Made by a program: the position numbers and the translations under genes
Notes under the pieces: generated by a model
What the model saw: the letters and a program-made list of their open reading frames with translations, nothing else
What the model was told of the DNA's origin: nothing
Databases searched by the model: none
Part shown: piece after piece, positions 22,471 through 34,944 of the stretch
Position numbering within the stretch: the first letter of the stretch is position 1
Layout of the letters: the number at the start of each line of letters is the position of its first letter
From: Hydrangea macrophylla
Lineage: Eukaryota; Streptophyta; Magnoliopsida; Cornales; Hydrangeaceae
Direction: 5' to 3'
Assembly: GCA_033977485.1 (NCBI GenBank)
Contig: CM066997.1
Location: 81,004,634 to 81,068,633 of the forward strand
Length of the DNA stretch: 64,000 nt

Positions 22471-24337
22471 GAACATGTGGCACGAGAGTGACAGAGAAGA
22501 AACAGGGAATGGGAGCTTGAAAGTTGTTTCCAAAGTTTATGATCTGTGGGCAAAGGAAGAAGTCAGTCATCTAACCCGGTCAGAGAGACACTTCAAACCA
22601 TGAGCTAGAGGAAGATCACCCGGGGAGGGAATTGGATAAGGGGAAAGAGAAGATGAATGGAGAAGAGGAAGAAGATGGGGTTTTAAAGCAAATGAGAAAG
22701 ACTCAGGCCAACATCACCATCTGGGGTTTGTTGATCGCTTCTAAACGGCACCGGCAGGCTGTTCTGGATGCCTTAAACCAATCTGATGTTTTAATCGACA
22801 CAGCACCAGAAGACCTCGTGGGAATGATCAGTAGGATTCCGGCTCTGGCTATTACTTTCTCATCAAATGACCTACCTCCAGGAGGACCTGTTCACAATAA
22901 ACTGCTATATGTCACTATTGAATGCCTGGGAAACATTGTGCCTACTTGTCTTGTTGACAACGGGTCCGCTCTAAATGTTTGTCCGTTTCAAACAACTAAG
23001 CGCATGGGTTTGGATGAATCAACATTCATACCATCTAAGCAGAGGGTGAGAGCGTATGACAACACTTAGAGGACGGTCATGGGGATAATTCTCCTTCATC
23101 TTGTTGTCGGGCCTACGAAAAAGGAAGCCAGATTTTAGGTCATTGACATTCCTGTTTCTTTCAATTTGCTGTTTGGGAGGCCATGGTTAGACAATCTAGG
23201 TGCCTTACCATCTATAGTTCATCGGAAAGTCAAATGTGTCTAGGAAAGCAAGGTCTGTGATATTCTCGGGGACAGTTGGGTTCGTCTGTCTGAAGCTTCA
23301 TCAAGCATGCCAGTTTTAGAGGTACAATTTCAGGAAGAGGAGGCAAGTCTGGGAGAGTTCGAGTTTATTAACATGTTGGAAGAAGAGATGCCGAGAGAAT
23401 TTATGCCGCTGTATTTCTATCAGTACGCAAGTCCGTTGGTCACTGGAATTATGAAAAAGATGGGTTTCTTCCCAGGTATGGGGCTGGGTAAAAATCATCA
23501 GGGTCTACCAGAGTTTCCAAGAATCCCCACCCAGACTCACACTCACGGTCTAGGTTATCAACCATCGAAGAAGGAGCTGAGAGATAAGAAGAAGGCGACT
23601 GACGCACCATTGGACCCTTACCTAAAGTCGTTCAATGGACACTTTGTTAAGGAGAGAGAGGATTTCCCCTTTTGTGGCTTCCCAGAACCATGGGTGGATC
23701 AAAAAGATAATTGTTTGAAGCCAGGGTTTGAGATCTTTTCCCCCACATATTCTCTGAGTATCAAGATCCAAATCTACGGGTGCCCGTGAAGTCAACTACT
23801 GTTAAAGATTGGATTGGTGCGCTGGATGGCCCGGTCATGAAGAATCTGTTGAGCGAGAAAAGCACAAAACTGATGGAACATTCCAAGAAGGGGTCGTGGA
23901 AGACAAGGCTAGAAAACAACATGCTGAGGGATTGGTAGAAGAGGTGCATGACGAGGAGGATGACGTGAAAGAACCCGAAAAAAGAAGAGATGGAGGAGAT
24001 TACCAAGACAGGGGATCTGGAAGAATGCTTTATCACCAATCTGGGAGGAGAAAGTAAGAAATAGTAGGTTTTCGAGTCTAGTGATACGTATCCCCCCACA
24101 TCTAGAGTTTGTAATGGCCCAAATGAGGCATCTTTCAATTTCCATGTCTGTTGTAATCGCTCCGAAGAAAATCAAAGAAAGTATGACTAATTCTGCCAAC
24201 CCGAATGCGCTTAATGAATGTGATGATCATGAAATACCAAATGAATTGCAAAAATTAATCGAAAAAGAAAAAGAACCTGTGGCACGAGAGTGACAGAGAA
24301 GAACCTGTGGCACGAGAGTTATAGATCAGGTAGGAGA
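22471..24337 (+). pseudogene. Array copy 2: protease/G-patch module
   Basis: The pre-protease and protease are open at 22632-23069 (TQANITIWGLLIASKRH; active site LVDNGSALNVCPF). Stops at 23067-23069 and near 23137 break the C-terminal half, and the flap block reads NLLFGRPWLDNLG. The G-patch ORF 23307-23789 is complete (GIMKKMGFFPGMGLGKNHQG, then HGLGYQPSKKE). The linker after it changes frame at about 23790. Its protease half shares marks with copy 8 (stop near 23137, GCCTTACC). Confidence 0.85.
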
Positions 24338-25511
24338 GAACCTATGGCACGAGAGTGACAGAGAAGAAACAGGGAAAGGGAGCTTGAAAGTTGTTTATGA
24401 AGTTTATGATCTGTGGGCAAAGGAAGAAGTCAGTCATCTAACCCGGTCAGGGAGACACTTCAAACCATGAGCTAGAGGAAGATCACCGGGGGAGGGAATT
24501 AGATAAGGGGAAAGAGAAGATGAATGGAGAAGAGGAAGAAGATAGGGTTTTAAAGCAAATGAGAAAGACTCAGGCCAACATCACCATCTGGGGTGTGTTG
24601 ATCGCTTCTAAATGGCACTGGCAGGCAGTTCTGGATGCCTTAAACCAATCTGATGTTTTAATCAACACAGCACCAGAAGAGCTCGTGGGAATGATCAATA
24701 GGATTCCGGCTCTGGCTATTACTTTCTCATCAGATGACCTACCTCCGGGAGGACCTGTTCACAATAAACTGCAATATGTCATTATTAAATGCCTGGGAAA
24801 CACTGTGCCTACTTGTCTTGTTGACAACGGGTCCGCTCTAAATGTGTGTCCGTTTCGAACAACTAAGCGCATGGGTTTGGATGAATCAACATTCATACCA
24901 TCTGAGCAGAGGGTGAGAGCGTATGACAACACTCAGAGGACGGTCATGGGGATAATTCTCCTTCATCTTGTTGTCGGGCCTACGAAAAAGGAAGCCAGAT
25001 TTCAGGTCATTGACATTCGTGTTTCTTTCAATTTGCTGTTGGGGAGGCCATGGTTAGACAATCTAGGTGCCACACCATCTATAGTTCATCGGAAAGTCAA
25101 ATGTATCTAGGAAAGCAAGGTCTGTGATATTATCGTGGACAGTTCGGTTCGTCTGTCTGAAGCTTCATTAAGCGTGCCAGTTTTAGAGGTGCAATTTCAG
25201 GAAGAGGAGGCAAGTCTGGGAGAGTTCGAGTTTATTAACATGTTGGAAGAAGAGATGCCGAGAGAATTTATGCCGCTGTATTTCGATCAGTACGCAAGTT
25301 CGTTGGTCACTGGGATTATGAAAAAGATGGGTTTCTTCCCAGGCATGGGGCTGGGTAAAAATCATCAGGGTCTACCAGAGTTTCCAAGAATCCCCATCCA
25401 GACTCACACTTACGGTCTTGGTTATCAACCATCGAAGAAGGAGCTGAGAGATAAGAAGAAGGCGACTGACGCACCATTGGACCCTTACCTAAAGTCGCTC
25501 AATGGACACTT
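24338..25511 (+). pseudogene. Array copy 3, left part, up to the copia insertion
   Basis: This copy has one of the longest protease frames, 24520-25110 (196 codons), with the pre-protease motif TQANITIWGVLIASK, active site LVDNGSALNVCPF and SFNLLLGRPWLDNLG. A TAG at 25108-25110 separates it from the G-patch ORF starting at 25135, in the same frame. The G-patch ORF is interrupted by the copia LTR at 25512; codons after that point belong to the LTR. The copy resumes at 34252. Confidence 0.85.
25507..25511. repeat. Target-site duplication of the copia element (left)
   Basis: CACTT directly left of the LTR. The same five bases follow the right LTR at 34247-34251. Confidence 0.95.
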
Positions 25512-26521
25512 TGTTGGGTTTGTGCCCTCAAACCATTACTTTATATAGGAGACATTGACATTTTAGTATATGGATATCAGCTTTACATTTTGTTATGTAT
25601 GTTTCTTTCATGAGATGATTGTTATCCTTAAGTATCATAGTAAATAATTCGTGTATGTATGAGATACATACAAGTGAGATATGAATTGCTATTCTTTGTT
25701 ACTTAGAACATGTCACAGTGGATGTTGAGACTAGGATATCTCATCAGGTTTACACTGTAGCATGATTAACTACCATTGGATGGAGTGATCAATCTCAAAT
25801 CACTAGAGTGTAACTCTTAGTTAATATGCTAGTGCTTATAGTGCATTGACGGACCTGAGCTTTCCTATTGACACTCAAAGCTGTCAATCAGTCGATAGGA
25901 ACTCATAACTTGTATAAGGTACGTGTTCTTAATCTTGAGACGTTTATGAACACAGACTGTGGATATGGCTGCTTTGACTTACCAATCAGTGAGGTCTATA
26001 GAAGATCAACACCTGGGTATCTTGGGTATGTCATATTCATAGGGTTGTGAACATATATTGTCAAGACAGAATCTACCCTCTGTTTCAGAGTAAGCATTCC
26101 CTTGAGAATGTCACCAAGTCGATTACTGAGTACTGCAGTCTTGTTGATAAGAGTTATCAACATGTTTGGTAATCATGAGAGGTGAATGGGACTCAAGGAA
26201 TACAAGAAGTAATCATGCTTCAGGTTGACAGTAACAGTTATCCGACTACCTGAATATGATTACGAGTGCTAACGGTAGAGGGACATTAGTACACCATACA
26301 AGTCTAGTTATCGCTTCGGATATGTTCTTTTGCGTTAGAGTTCAGTTATCGTTTTATAGTGGAGTAAACGTTAACTGATCAGTCGATTAATTTGCTGATC
26401 AAAGAGTTTGGTCATGGGAATTAATCAACTGATCTGAGCCAACAATAAAGAGCCTAGGAGGTCCCACTCTTAGCTCCGCTAGGATGCTTGGAAAGGCAAA
26501 TGAGGATGATGTCAAGACAGG

Positions 26522-26662
26522 TTCGATCGATCGAAGCTGTTTCGATCGATTGAAGTCTAGACAGGTTCGATCGATTGAAGATGGTTCGATCGATCGAATG
26601 TTCGAATGTTCGATCGATCGAAACCACTTCGATCGCTCGAAGTCACTTCGATCGCTCGAAGT
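26522..26662 (+). promoter_or_regulatory. TTCGATCGATCGAA palindrome cluster in the 5' LTR promoter
   Basis: Seven or so copies of TTCGATCGATCGAA or close variants (TTCGATCGATTGAA, TTCGATCGCTCGAA) occupy the 160 bp just upstream of the TATA box. The right LTR has the same cluster at 33749-33868 with one unit fewer. Position suggests enhancer or upstream promoter elements; this is inference. Confidence 0.7.
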
Positions 26663-26682
26663 CTAGGTCAGTTCTGGGAATC

Positions 26683-26690
26683 TATAAATA
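26683..26690 (+). promoter_or_regulatory. TATA box of the copia 5' LTR
   Basis: TATAAATA followed by GGGCAGCTGC; the identical box in the right LTR is at 33891-33898. Transcription would start about 30 bp downstream. Confidence 0.75.
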
Positions 26691-27040
26691 GGGCAGCTGC
26701 GTTCTGGAAAAGAGGTTCGTCGTTTTTATACGAAAAAGCTGCAAAAACTGTTTAGGTTTCCTAAAACCTTCCAATCCTCTCCATTAGGGTTCCCACCAAC
26801 CCTGGTCCTTCCTGCGAGCATCCATAGGAGTCATAAGAGTGAAGGCCATCTAGTGGAGGCTGCTGGAAGTTGAAGATTTCATAATTGGGTTCAAGACACT
26901 AAGGTATAAACTCTTGTCCCTTCTTGTACGCATCTATGGAATTGACGAGTAGTAGATCATAGGCTACCAAATAAGTTTTTATAACTTGACTTTTCCGCTG
27001 CGGGTTTAAACTTTAAACTTAAACCGGTTTTTCCAACAAT

Positions 27041-27052
27041 TGGTATCAGAGC
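27041..27052 (+). promoter_or_regulatory. Primer-binding site, tRNA-iMet type
   Basis: TGGTATCAGAGC two bases after the LTR is the classic plant copia primer site, complementary to the 3' end of initiator tRNA-Met. Confidence 0.95.
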
Positions 27053-28733
27053 CACGCTCGTTTGGATCTATAGATGCGTTTTTGGAACACTATATTGATT
27101 AGCATGTTGATTTTAGAATTGTTTTTGAAACGGCATTTTCACAGATCTGTTTCTGCAGTGTTATCGCAGCAGAATACAAATCTGTGATTGCATGGGATGC
27201 AAGGAGGGTTCGATCGATCGAACAGTTTTTGATCGATCGAACATTCTGTACTCAAGCGATCGAACAGTATTCGATCGATCGAAACCTATGGTATTCGATC
27301 GATCGAATGAAGTTCGATCGATTGAGACAGAGTCTTTGTCAGGTTCTCTGTTTCACAGTTTTAAAGTGTTTTGAAATTAAAAACTTTAATTTTAAAATAT
27401 TCTGTAAAATTTTCAAATCATTCTGTGAAACAGAATGTTCAAGCGATTGAACAGTGTTCAATCGATCGAAGGTTCGAGCGATCGAACGATATTCGATCGA
27501 TCAAACTGTGACAGAGAAGTAAGATGCTGTTTTAAGTTCTAATTCAGTGTGTAAAGAGTTTATATACTGTGTGAATCAATTAAGTGTTTCAACAGTTACA
27601 TATATTTGTTATGTATGTATGGATGCGTGTACGACTAACCCTTTTGCAGCTAGATTAGTCGCTATCTCCCATGGCACCAAATCATTTGAATATTTGTATT
27701 TAAATTGTTTGAGATTGGTGCATGTTGTAATTTAAGTTTGGTTTGGTTTTAAGGCATATGTAAAGGGCGCTGCGACTTCAATCCTACGAAAAGGAAAGTC
27801 GCACCGGTTTCCCTAGCCTTTTATTTTGTTGTTATTTCTATTTCTAGATAAATTGTATACTTCGAAAGAAGCATAGGACAAATGCAATAGAATTAGAAAA
27901 TCCATGAAGATGGAGCAAGGAGCCGTTGTCCATAAAGATGGAGCTGGAGGCGATCAAACCAAAAAGGAGGTTCTATAGAGATAGAGCCATGGGAGATAGA
28001 GGCATTGTTTGAATGCCTATATTTCATTTCAGTTTTTTGTTTTATGTGCTTGGTTTGTGATTGGCGTATAATACATTGTTGCATGCACGCAAAACAAGTT
28101 TTCTAAAATAAAATTCAAAAAACCGTTTTCAACACATTAGTAAACATTAGATGTTTATGGGAAGTGTGTAGAAACAGATTTTTTCAAAAAGCAAAATCTT
28201 TTTTACTAAAACTGGTGGGAGAGGGTCTTATTGATTACACCCACAATCTTCCATTAACGGTTCACTGTAAGATGAGTGGTGCATTCTGTGTCACCTCGTC
28301 AGGGGTGATCATTCCATACGGAGGGTGCATTACTCATTGGTTACTAGGAGTGAACTTCTTATGATAGGATAAATCAGACGTGTTAGAGGGTGACCACCAC
28401 ACAGAGGCGCTACTTGAGACGGTTGTGATTGGATCCTAGTTAATGGTACACACTAGCTAAGCTATGGATAAGGGATCCCACACGGGGCATTGTTCAGAAA
28501 CTTAGAGATCAAAAGGGATCGGGAGTCATAACTTGTTTTGCAAGAGTTGCATAGCGGACAAGTCTTGATTAATCGAAAAATAGAAAATTGACCTCCACAC
28601 GGAGGCTTTATTCTTTTGTTTTGATATTCCGGCGACTTTGTTTTAAAATAAGAGTTTTAAGGATTCTTTTATTTCAAACTGTCAAATCCTGATATCCATA
28701 TTTATTTTGTTTGTTTGATTTTCAGTAATCATA
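27053..28733 (+). other. Long 5' leader of the copia element
   Basis: About 1.68 kb lies between the primer site and the gag start without a credible ORF. From about 27207 to 27505 it holds another group of TTCGATCGATCGAA-type palindromes with variants such as TTCAATCGATCGAA and TTCGAGCGATCGAA, so the motif sits both upstream of the promoter and in the transcribed leader. Confidence 0.7.
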
Positions 28734-31700
28734 ATGTCTGGATCTGCATTTAGTCCACTTGCCACCATACTCACTCAAAACAAGTTAACTGGAAACAACT
28801 ACACTGAATGGAAACGTAACCTTGACATCGTGTTAACTGCGGAGGATCACATATATGTCCTCACAACCCCATGCCCCGAAGAACCCGCGGCAAATGCTTC
28901 GGCAGCTGCCAGACGCGAGTTCGACAAATGGAAGAAGTCGAATGGAATGGCTCGTTGCTATATTCTGGCCTCAATGGCTGGTGTATTGCAACACCAATTC
29001 CAATCGAATGATTCTTCCAGTGACATTATCACATCCCTGAAAAAGATGTTTGGGGAGCATGGCAGGCCTGCCAGACAGGTAGCCATGCAAAAGATAATGA
29101 GTGCAAAGATGTCGGAAGGGACTCCAGTCAAGGAACATGTTTTAAAAATGATTGGTTATTTAAACGAGCTGGAGACCCTAGGTGCCAACATCGATGCACA
29201 GACCCATGTTGATATGATCCTTAATTCGATGTCGCCTTCATTCGCTCAATTTAAACTTAACTATAATATGAATCAAATGAATTTTTCAATGAGCGAATTG
29301 ATGAGTTCTCTTTTGGCAGCGGAAGGGGTGATCAAACCTGGGGACAACGTTTTGAACGTTGAGAAAAGCGCTTCCTCCTCCCGATCTGTGCCGAAAGGAA
29401 AGAAAGGGAAGAAGAAAGCTAGCACTGGTGGTTTAAGTGTTGGACCAGTCCCTAAGATTGTAAAATCTAAGGGAAAAGGTAAGGGCAAAGGGAAGGTGGG
29501 TGGCCAAGGCAAAGGAAAGTGTTTCCAATGCGGTGAGAAGGGCCACTGGAAGAGGAACTGTCCAGAATTCTTAGCTACAAGAGTTCAAGGTATGATTGAA
29601 TCACATGTGATTGAAGTAAGTTTTATAACGGATACTTCAAACACTTGGTGCATTGATTCTGGTGCGACTAACCATATCTGTAATTCATTGCAGGGGTTCA
29701 GATCAACCAGGAGGTGCAGTGATGGGGAAATCGTACTTACTCTAGGTTCTAGCGCAACCGTTTCTGCGGTTGCTATAGGAGTCGTAGTTTTAGAATTTCT
29801 AGACAATAAAATTTTGATTTTATCAGATGTACTTTACGTCCCTTCAATGAGACGTAATTTAATTTCAGTTTCTAATTTATCGAATAATGGTTATTCTTTT
29901 CATTTTGGAACTAAAGTTGTGATTAAAAGAAATAGTTCTTTTATATGTTCTGGTGTTAAATCAAATGGTTTGTATGTGATTACTCCCAATATTTCTAAAG
30001 ACTCCTGCATGGAACTTAATAACTCAGTGGTTAATATACCATCTAAAAGAAAGAGACCTTCCACTAATCCAACAAGGCTTTGGCACATGAGGCTTGGCCA
30101 TATCAATCTAAATAGGATTGGCAGACTAGTCAAAGAAGGGATCTTAGGCGATTTGGTTCTCGAACCAATGGAAGTCTGTGAGTCTTGTTTAAAGGGTAAG
30201 ATGACCAAAAGGCCCTTTCCCGCAAAGGGAAATAGGACCAATGCATTATTGGAATTAGTTCATACTGATGTGTGTGGACCAATAAATATTAGAGCAAGGG
30301 GTGGTTATGAGTATTTCATAACATTTACCGATGACCACTCTAGGTATGGATATGTGTACCTAATGTAGCACAAGTCTGAAGCCTTTGAAAAGTTCAAAGA
30401 GTTTAGGACTGAAGTAGAGAAGCAATTGGGCACACATATCAAGGCCATTCGATCTGATCGAGGTGGCGAGTACCTCTCTAATGAGTTTATTGATCACCTC
30501 GTACAGAATGGGATTCTGTCACAGTTGACTGCACCTGGTACGCCTCAGCAGAATGGTGTAGCAGAGAGAAGGAATCGGACTCTTTTAGACATGACTAGGT
30601 CGATGATGAGTTATTCTGAGTTACCATTATTCCTTTGGGGTTATGCTTTGGAAACCGCTGCTTACATACTAAATCTAGTACCAAGCAAATCTGTTCCAAG
30701 GACACCACGAGAGATGTGGATTGGGCACAAGCCTTCTTTGCAACATCTCCGGATATGGGGGTGTCCGGCACATGTGCTGAAAGGAAAGATAAGCAAATTG
30801 GATTCTAGATCGGAAGTATGTTACTTTGTGGGTTATCCAAAGGGTACTTATGGATGGTATTTTTATGATCCAAGGGAACAGAAAGTGTTTGTTAGTACAA
30901 ATGCTGTTTTCTTAGAGGATGATTATATCATGAACCATAAACCTAAGGGAAGAATAGATCTTAGAGAGATAGAAGGAGAGCCCTCAGTCCAATCCGCAGT
31001 TAATAACGATGTAAATCAAGAAAACACCATTTCTTCACCTATTTCCGCACCGGTACCTCGTCGTAGTGGGAGGATGATCAGCCAGCCTGATAGATACATG
31101 TTCTTAGGAGAAGTTTTTGAAGCTGTCTCCATAGAATCTGAATCTGATCCTGTCACATACGAAGAGGCAATGGCTGATGTTGATTCAGCTCATTGGGTTA
31201 AAGCTATGAAGGCTGAATTGGAATCTATGGATTCCAATCAGGTCTGGGATCTTGTAGAACTTCCAGCCAATATTAAACCCATTGGCTGTAAGTGGGTCTA
31301 CAAGAGGAAAAGAGGATCTGATGGAAAGATTGAGACCTTTAAGGCTAGGCTTGTAGCGAAAGGTTATACTCAGAGGGAGGGCATTGACTATGAGGAAACC
31401 TTCTCGCCGGTGGCCATGCTCAAGTCCATTAGGATACACTTATCCATTGCTGCATGCCTAGATTATGAGATCTGGAAGATGGACGTCAAGACTGCATTCT
31501 TGAATGGCAATCTTGAGGAGGACATCTATATGCAACAACCAGAAGGGTTCATAGCTGGTCGGAAAGGTAACTGGGTATGCAAGTTACAAAAGTCCATTTA
31601 TGGGCTTAAGCAGGCATCCAGGAGTTGGAACATCCGATTTGACCAAGCGGTCAAGTCGTTTGGTTTCATACAGAATCTGGATGAACCTTGTGTATACAAG

Positions 31701-32723
31701 AAGAGTGAAGGAAAAGTGGTGGCCTTTCTTGTGCTTTACGTTGACGATATTCTACTCATTGGGAATGATGTAGCGGCATTATCAACAATCAAGGTTTGGC
31801 TAGCTAGTACTTTCGATATGAAGGATCTAGGAGAGGCGAGCTATATTCTTGGGATAAAGCTCTTTCGGGATCGCAAGCGAAAGATAATGGGATTGTCTCA
31901 AGCTGGTTATATCGATAAGGTGCTAACTAGGTTTTCTATGGATAATTCGAAGAAAGGTTTGTTACCTTTCAGGCATGGTTTAGCGTTCTCCAAGGACCAG
32001 TGTCCAAAGACACAGGTGGAGAGGAATCGCATGGCAGGAATTCCATATGCTTCGGCAGTTGGAAGTCTCATGTATGCGATGTTATGCACTAGACCAGATA
32101 TCTGCTTTGCCGTTGGCATGGTCAGTAGATATCAATCGAATCCTGGTCCAGAGCACTGGACAGCCGTTAAGCACATTCTTAAGTACTTGAGAAGAACTAA
32201 AGATTACATGCTTATGTACGGCGGTAGTGAGTTAATTCCAGTAGGATATACTGACTCAGACTTTATGTCAGATAAAGATTCGAGGAAGTCGACGTCCGGT
32301 CATCTCTTTACCTTGGGAGGTGGTGCTGTTAGTTGGAGGAGCATTAAGCAGAAATGCATTGCAGACTCAACTACAGAAGCTGAGTATGTAGCTGCTTGTG
32401 AAGCCGCAAAGGAAGCTGTTTGGCTCAAGAAGTTCCTTATGGAACTCGAGGTGGTACCAGCGTCGCTGTTGCCTATTACGCTTTATTGTGATAATAGTGG
32501 GGCAGTGGCTCAGTCCAAGGAGCCAAGGAACCACGGAAAGGGAAAGCACATAGAGCGGAAATATCATCTTATCCGAGATATTGTTCAACGTGGAGATGTG
32601 ACTGTCACCAAGATTGCCACCGCTGACAATCTTGCTGATCCATTTACAAAGGCCTTGCCACAGAAGGTCTTTGATCGTCATCTAGATAGTCTAGGTCTCA
32701 GATGTAATCCTGTATGGTTGTGA
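28734..32723 (+). pseudogene. gag-pol: Copia gag-pol polyprotein with one premature stop
   Basis: A single frame of 1330 codons is broken only by a TAG at 30366-30368, giving ORFs of 544 and 765 codons. Counting codons from 28734: Gag with a UBN2-type domain (about 20-200), CCHC knuckle at 263-276 (CFQCGEKGHWKRNC), protease motif WCIDSGATNHIC with Asp308, integrase zinc region (His451, Cys482, Cys485), integrase catalytic D512, D575 and E611 (D-D-35-E spacing kept), RT with [10 protein letters not shown] and YVDD (Tyr1002), and RNase H ending at [11 protein letters not shown] and beyond. The stop lies between the first and second integrase Asp, so integrase, RT and RNase H would not be made without readthrough. 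Otherwise all catalytic residues checked are present. The ATG follows a leader and matches the usual MSGS-type start of this family. Confidence 0.95.
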
Positions 32724-32738
32724 GTGCAAGTGGGAGTT
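32724..32738 (+). promoter_or_regulatory. Polypurine tract of the copia element
   Basis: AGTGCAAGTGGGAGTT directly before the right LTR is the typical copia plus-strand primer site. It overlaps nothing coding: the stop codon of pol is at 32721-32723. Confidence 0.85.
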
Positions 32739-34246
32739 TGTTGGGTTTGTGCCCTCAAACCATTACTTTATATAGGAGACATTGACATTTTAATATATGG
32801 ATATCAGCTTTACATTTTGTTATGTATGTTTCTTTCATGAGATGATTGTTATCCTTAAGTATCATAGTAAATAATTCGTGTATGTATGAGATACATACAA
32901 GTGAGATATGAATTGCTATTCTTTGTTACTTAGAACATGTCATAGTGGATGTTGAGACTAGGATATCTCATCAGGTTTACACTGTAGCAAGATTAACTAC
33001 CATTGGATGGAGTGATCAATCTCAAATCACTAGAGTGTAACTCGTAGTTAATATGCTAGTGCTTATAGTGCATTGCCGGACCTGAGCTTTCCTATTGACA
33101 CTCAAAGCTGTCAATCAGTCGATAGGAACTCATAACTTGTATAAGGTACGTGTTCTTAATCTTGAGACGTTTATGAACATAGACTGTGGATATGGCTGCT
33201 TTGACTTACCAATCAGTGAGGTCTATAGAAGATCAACACCTGGGTATCTTGGGTATGTCATATTCATAGGGTTGTGAACATATATTGTCAAGACAGAATC
33301 TACCCTCTGTTTCAGAGTAAGCATTCCCTTGAGAATGTCACCAAGTCGATTACTGAGTACTGCAGTCTTGTTGATAAGAGTTATCAACATGTTTGGTAAT
33401 CATGAGAGGTGAATGGGACTCAAGGAATACAAGAAGTAATCATGATTCAGGTTGACAGTAACAGTTATCCGACTACCTGAATATGATTACGAATGCTAAC
33501 GGTAGAGGGACATTAGTACACCATACAAGTCTAGTTATCGCTTCGGATATGTTCTTTTGCGTTGGAGTTCAGTTATCGTTTTATAGTGGAGTAAACGTTA
33601 ACTGATCAGTCGATTAATTTGCTGATCAAAGAGTTTGGTCATGGGAATTAATCAACTGATCTGAGCCAACAATAAAGAGCCTAGGAGGTCCCACTCTTAG
33701 CTCCGCTAGGATGCTTGGAAAGGCAAATGAGGATGATGTCAAGACAGGTTCGATCGATCGAAGCTGTTTCGATCGATTGAAGTCTAGACAGGTTCGATCG
33801 ATTGAAGATGGTTCGATCGATCGAATGTTCGAATGTTCGATCGATCGAAACCACTTCGATCGCTCGAAGTCTAGGTCGGTTCTGGGAATCTATAAATAGG
33901 GCAGCTGCATTCTAGAAAAGAGGTTCATCGTTTTTATACGAAAAAGCTGCAGAAACTGTTTAGGTTTCCTAAAACCTTCCAATCCTCTCCATTAGGGTTC
34001 CCACCAACCCTGGTCCTTCCTGCGAGCATCCATAGGAGTCATAAGAGTGAAGGCCATCTAGTGGAGGCTGCTGGAAGTTGAAGATTTCAGAATTGGGTTC
34101 AAGACACTAAGGTATAAACTCTTGTCCCTTCTTGTACGCATCTATGGAATTGACGAGTAGTAGATCATAGGCTACCAAATAAGTTTTTACAACTTGACTT
34201 TTCCGCTGCGGGTTTAAACTTTTAACTTAAACCGGTTTTTCCAACA
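32739..34246 (+). repeat. Right (3') LTR of the copia element
   Basis: This LTR is 1508 bp and the partner of 25512-27038, with TATAAATA at 33891-33898 and the palindrome cluster at 33749-33868. It is followed by the CACTT duplication at 34247-34251. Confidence 0.96.
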
Positions 34247-34251
34247 CACTT

Positions 34252-34944
34252 TGTTAAGGAGAGAGAGGATTTCCCCTTTTGTGGCTTCCCAGAACCATGG
34301 GTGGATCAAAAAGATAATTGTTTGAAGCCAGGGTTTGAGATCTTTTCCCCCACATATTCTCTGAGTATCAAGATCCAAATCTACGGGTGCCCGTGAAGTC
34401 AACTACTATTAAAGATTGGATTGGTGCGCTGGATGGCCCGGTCATGAAGAATCTGTTGAGCGAGAAAAGCACAAAACTGATGGAACATTCCAAGAAGGGG
34501 TCGTGGAAGACAAGGCTAGAAAACAACATGCTGAGGGATTGGTAGAAGAGGTACAAGACGAGGAGGATGACGTGAAAGAACCCGAAAAAAGAAGAGATGG
34601 AGGAGATTACCAAGGCAGAGGATCTGGAAGAATGCTTCATCACCAATCTGGGAGGAGAAAGCAATAAATAGTGGGTTTTCGAGTCTAGTGATACGTATCC
34701 CCCCACATCTAGAGTCTTTAATGGCCCAAATGAGGCGTCTTTCAATTTCCATGTCTGTTGTAATCGCTCCGAAGAAAATCAATGAAAGTATGACTAATTC
34801 TGCCTACTCGAATGCGCTTAATGAATGTGATGATCATGAAATACCAAATGAATTGCAAAAATTAATCGAAAAAGAAAAAGAACCTGTGGCACGAGAATGA
34901 CAGAGAAGAACCTGTGGCACGAGAGTTATAGATCAGGTAGGAGA
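34252..34944 (+). pseudogene. Array copy 3, right part
   Basis: This resumes the module after the copia element: the end of the G-patch ORF (FCGFPEPWVDQKDNCLKPGFEIF), the acidic linker (frame 34416-34667) and the C-terminal stretch 34688-34900 (NECDDHEIPNELQKLIEKEK). Its linker marks (AAATCAATGAAAG) group with copies 4-8, while copies 1 and 2 have AAATCAAAGAAAG. Confidence 0.85.

Larger units (their letters stand above)
25512..27038 (+). repeat. Left (5') LTR of the copia element
   Basis: This LTR is 1527 bp. It holds the TTCGATCGATCGAA cluster at 26522-26662 and a TATAAATA box at 26683-26690. It is 19 bp longer than the right LTR because of one extra unit at about 26643-26661. Confidence 0.96.
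25512..34246 (+). mobile_element. Nearly intact Ty1/copia LTR retrotransposon inserted in array copy 3
   Basis: The element is 8735 bp long. The LTRs (25512-27038 and 32739-34246) begin TGTTGGGTTTG and end TTTTTCCAACA, and a perfect CACTT duplication flanks the element. A tRNA-iMet primer site follows the left LTR and a purine tract precedes the right one. The single gag-pol frame is interrupted by one stop. By eye the LTRs differ by roughly 18 substitutions and one 19-bp unit, so the insertion is fairly young and later than the growth of the surrounding array to at least copy 3. The order PR-INT-RT-RNase H identifies Ty1/copia; the clade is not assigned. Confidence 0.97.

Noticed and set aside
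27184..27450. ORFs with repeated RSIE/IDRS motifs in copia LTR and leader
   Set aside because: They translate the TTCGATCGATCGAA repeats and are not genes.
29273..30241. Minus-strand ORFs within copia gag-pol (also 31185-31439, 31907-32119, 32367-32681)
   Set aside because: Shadows of the long sense frame, with no independent support.
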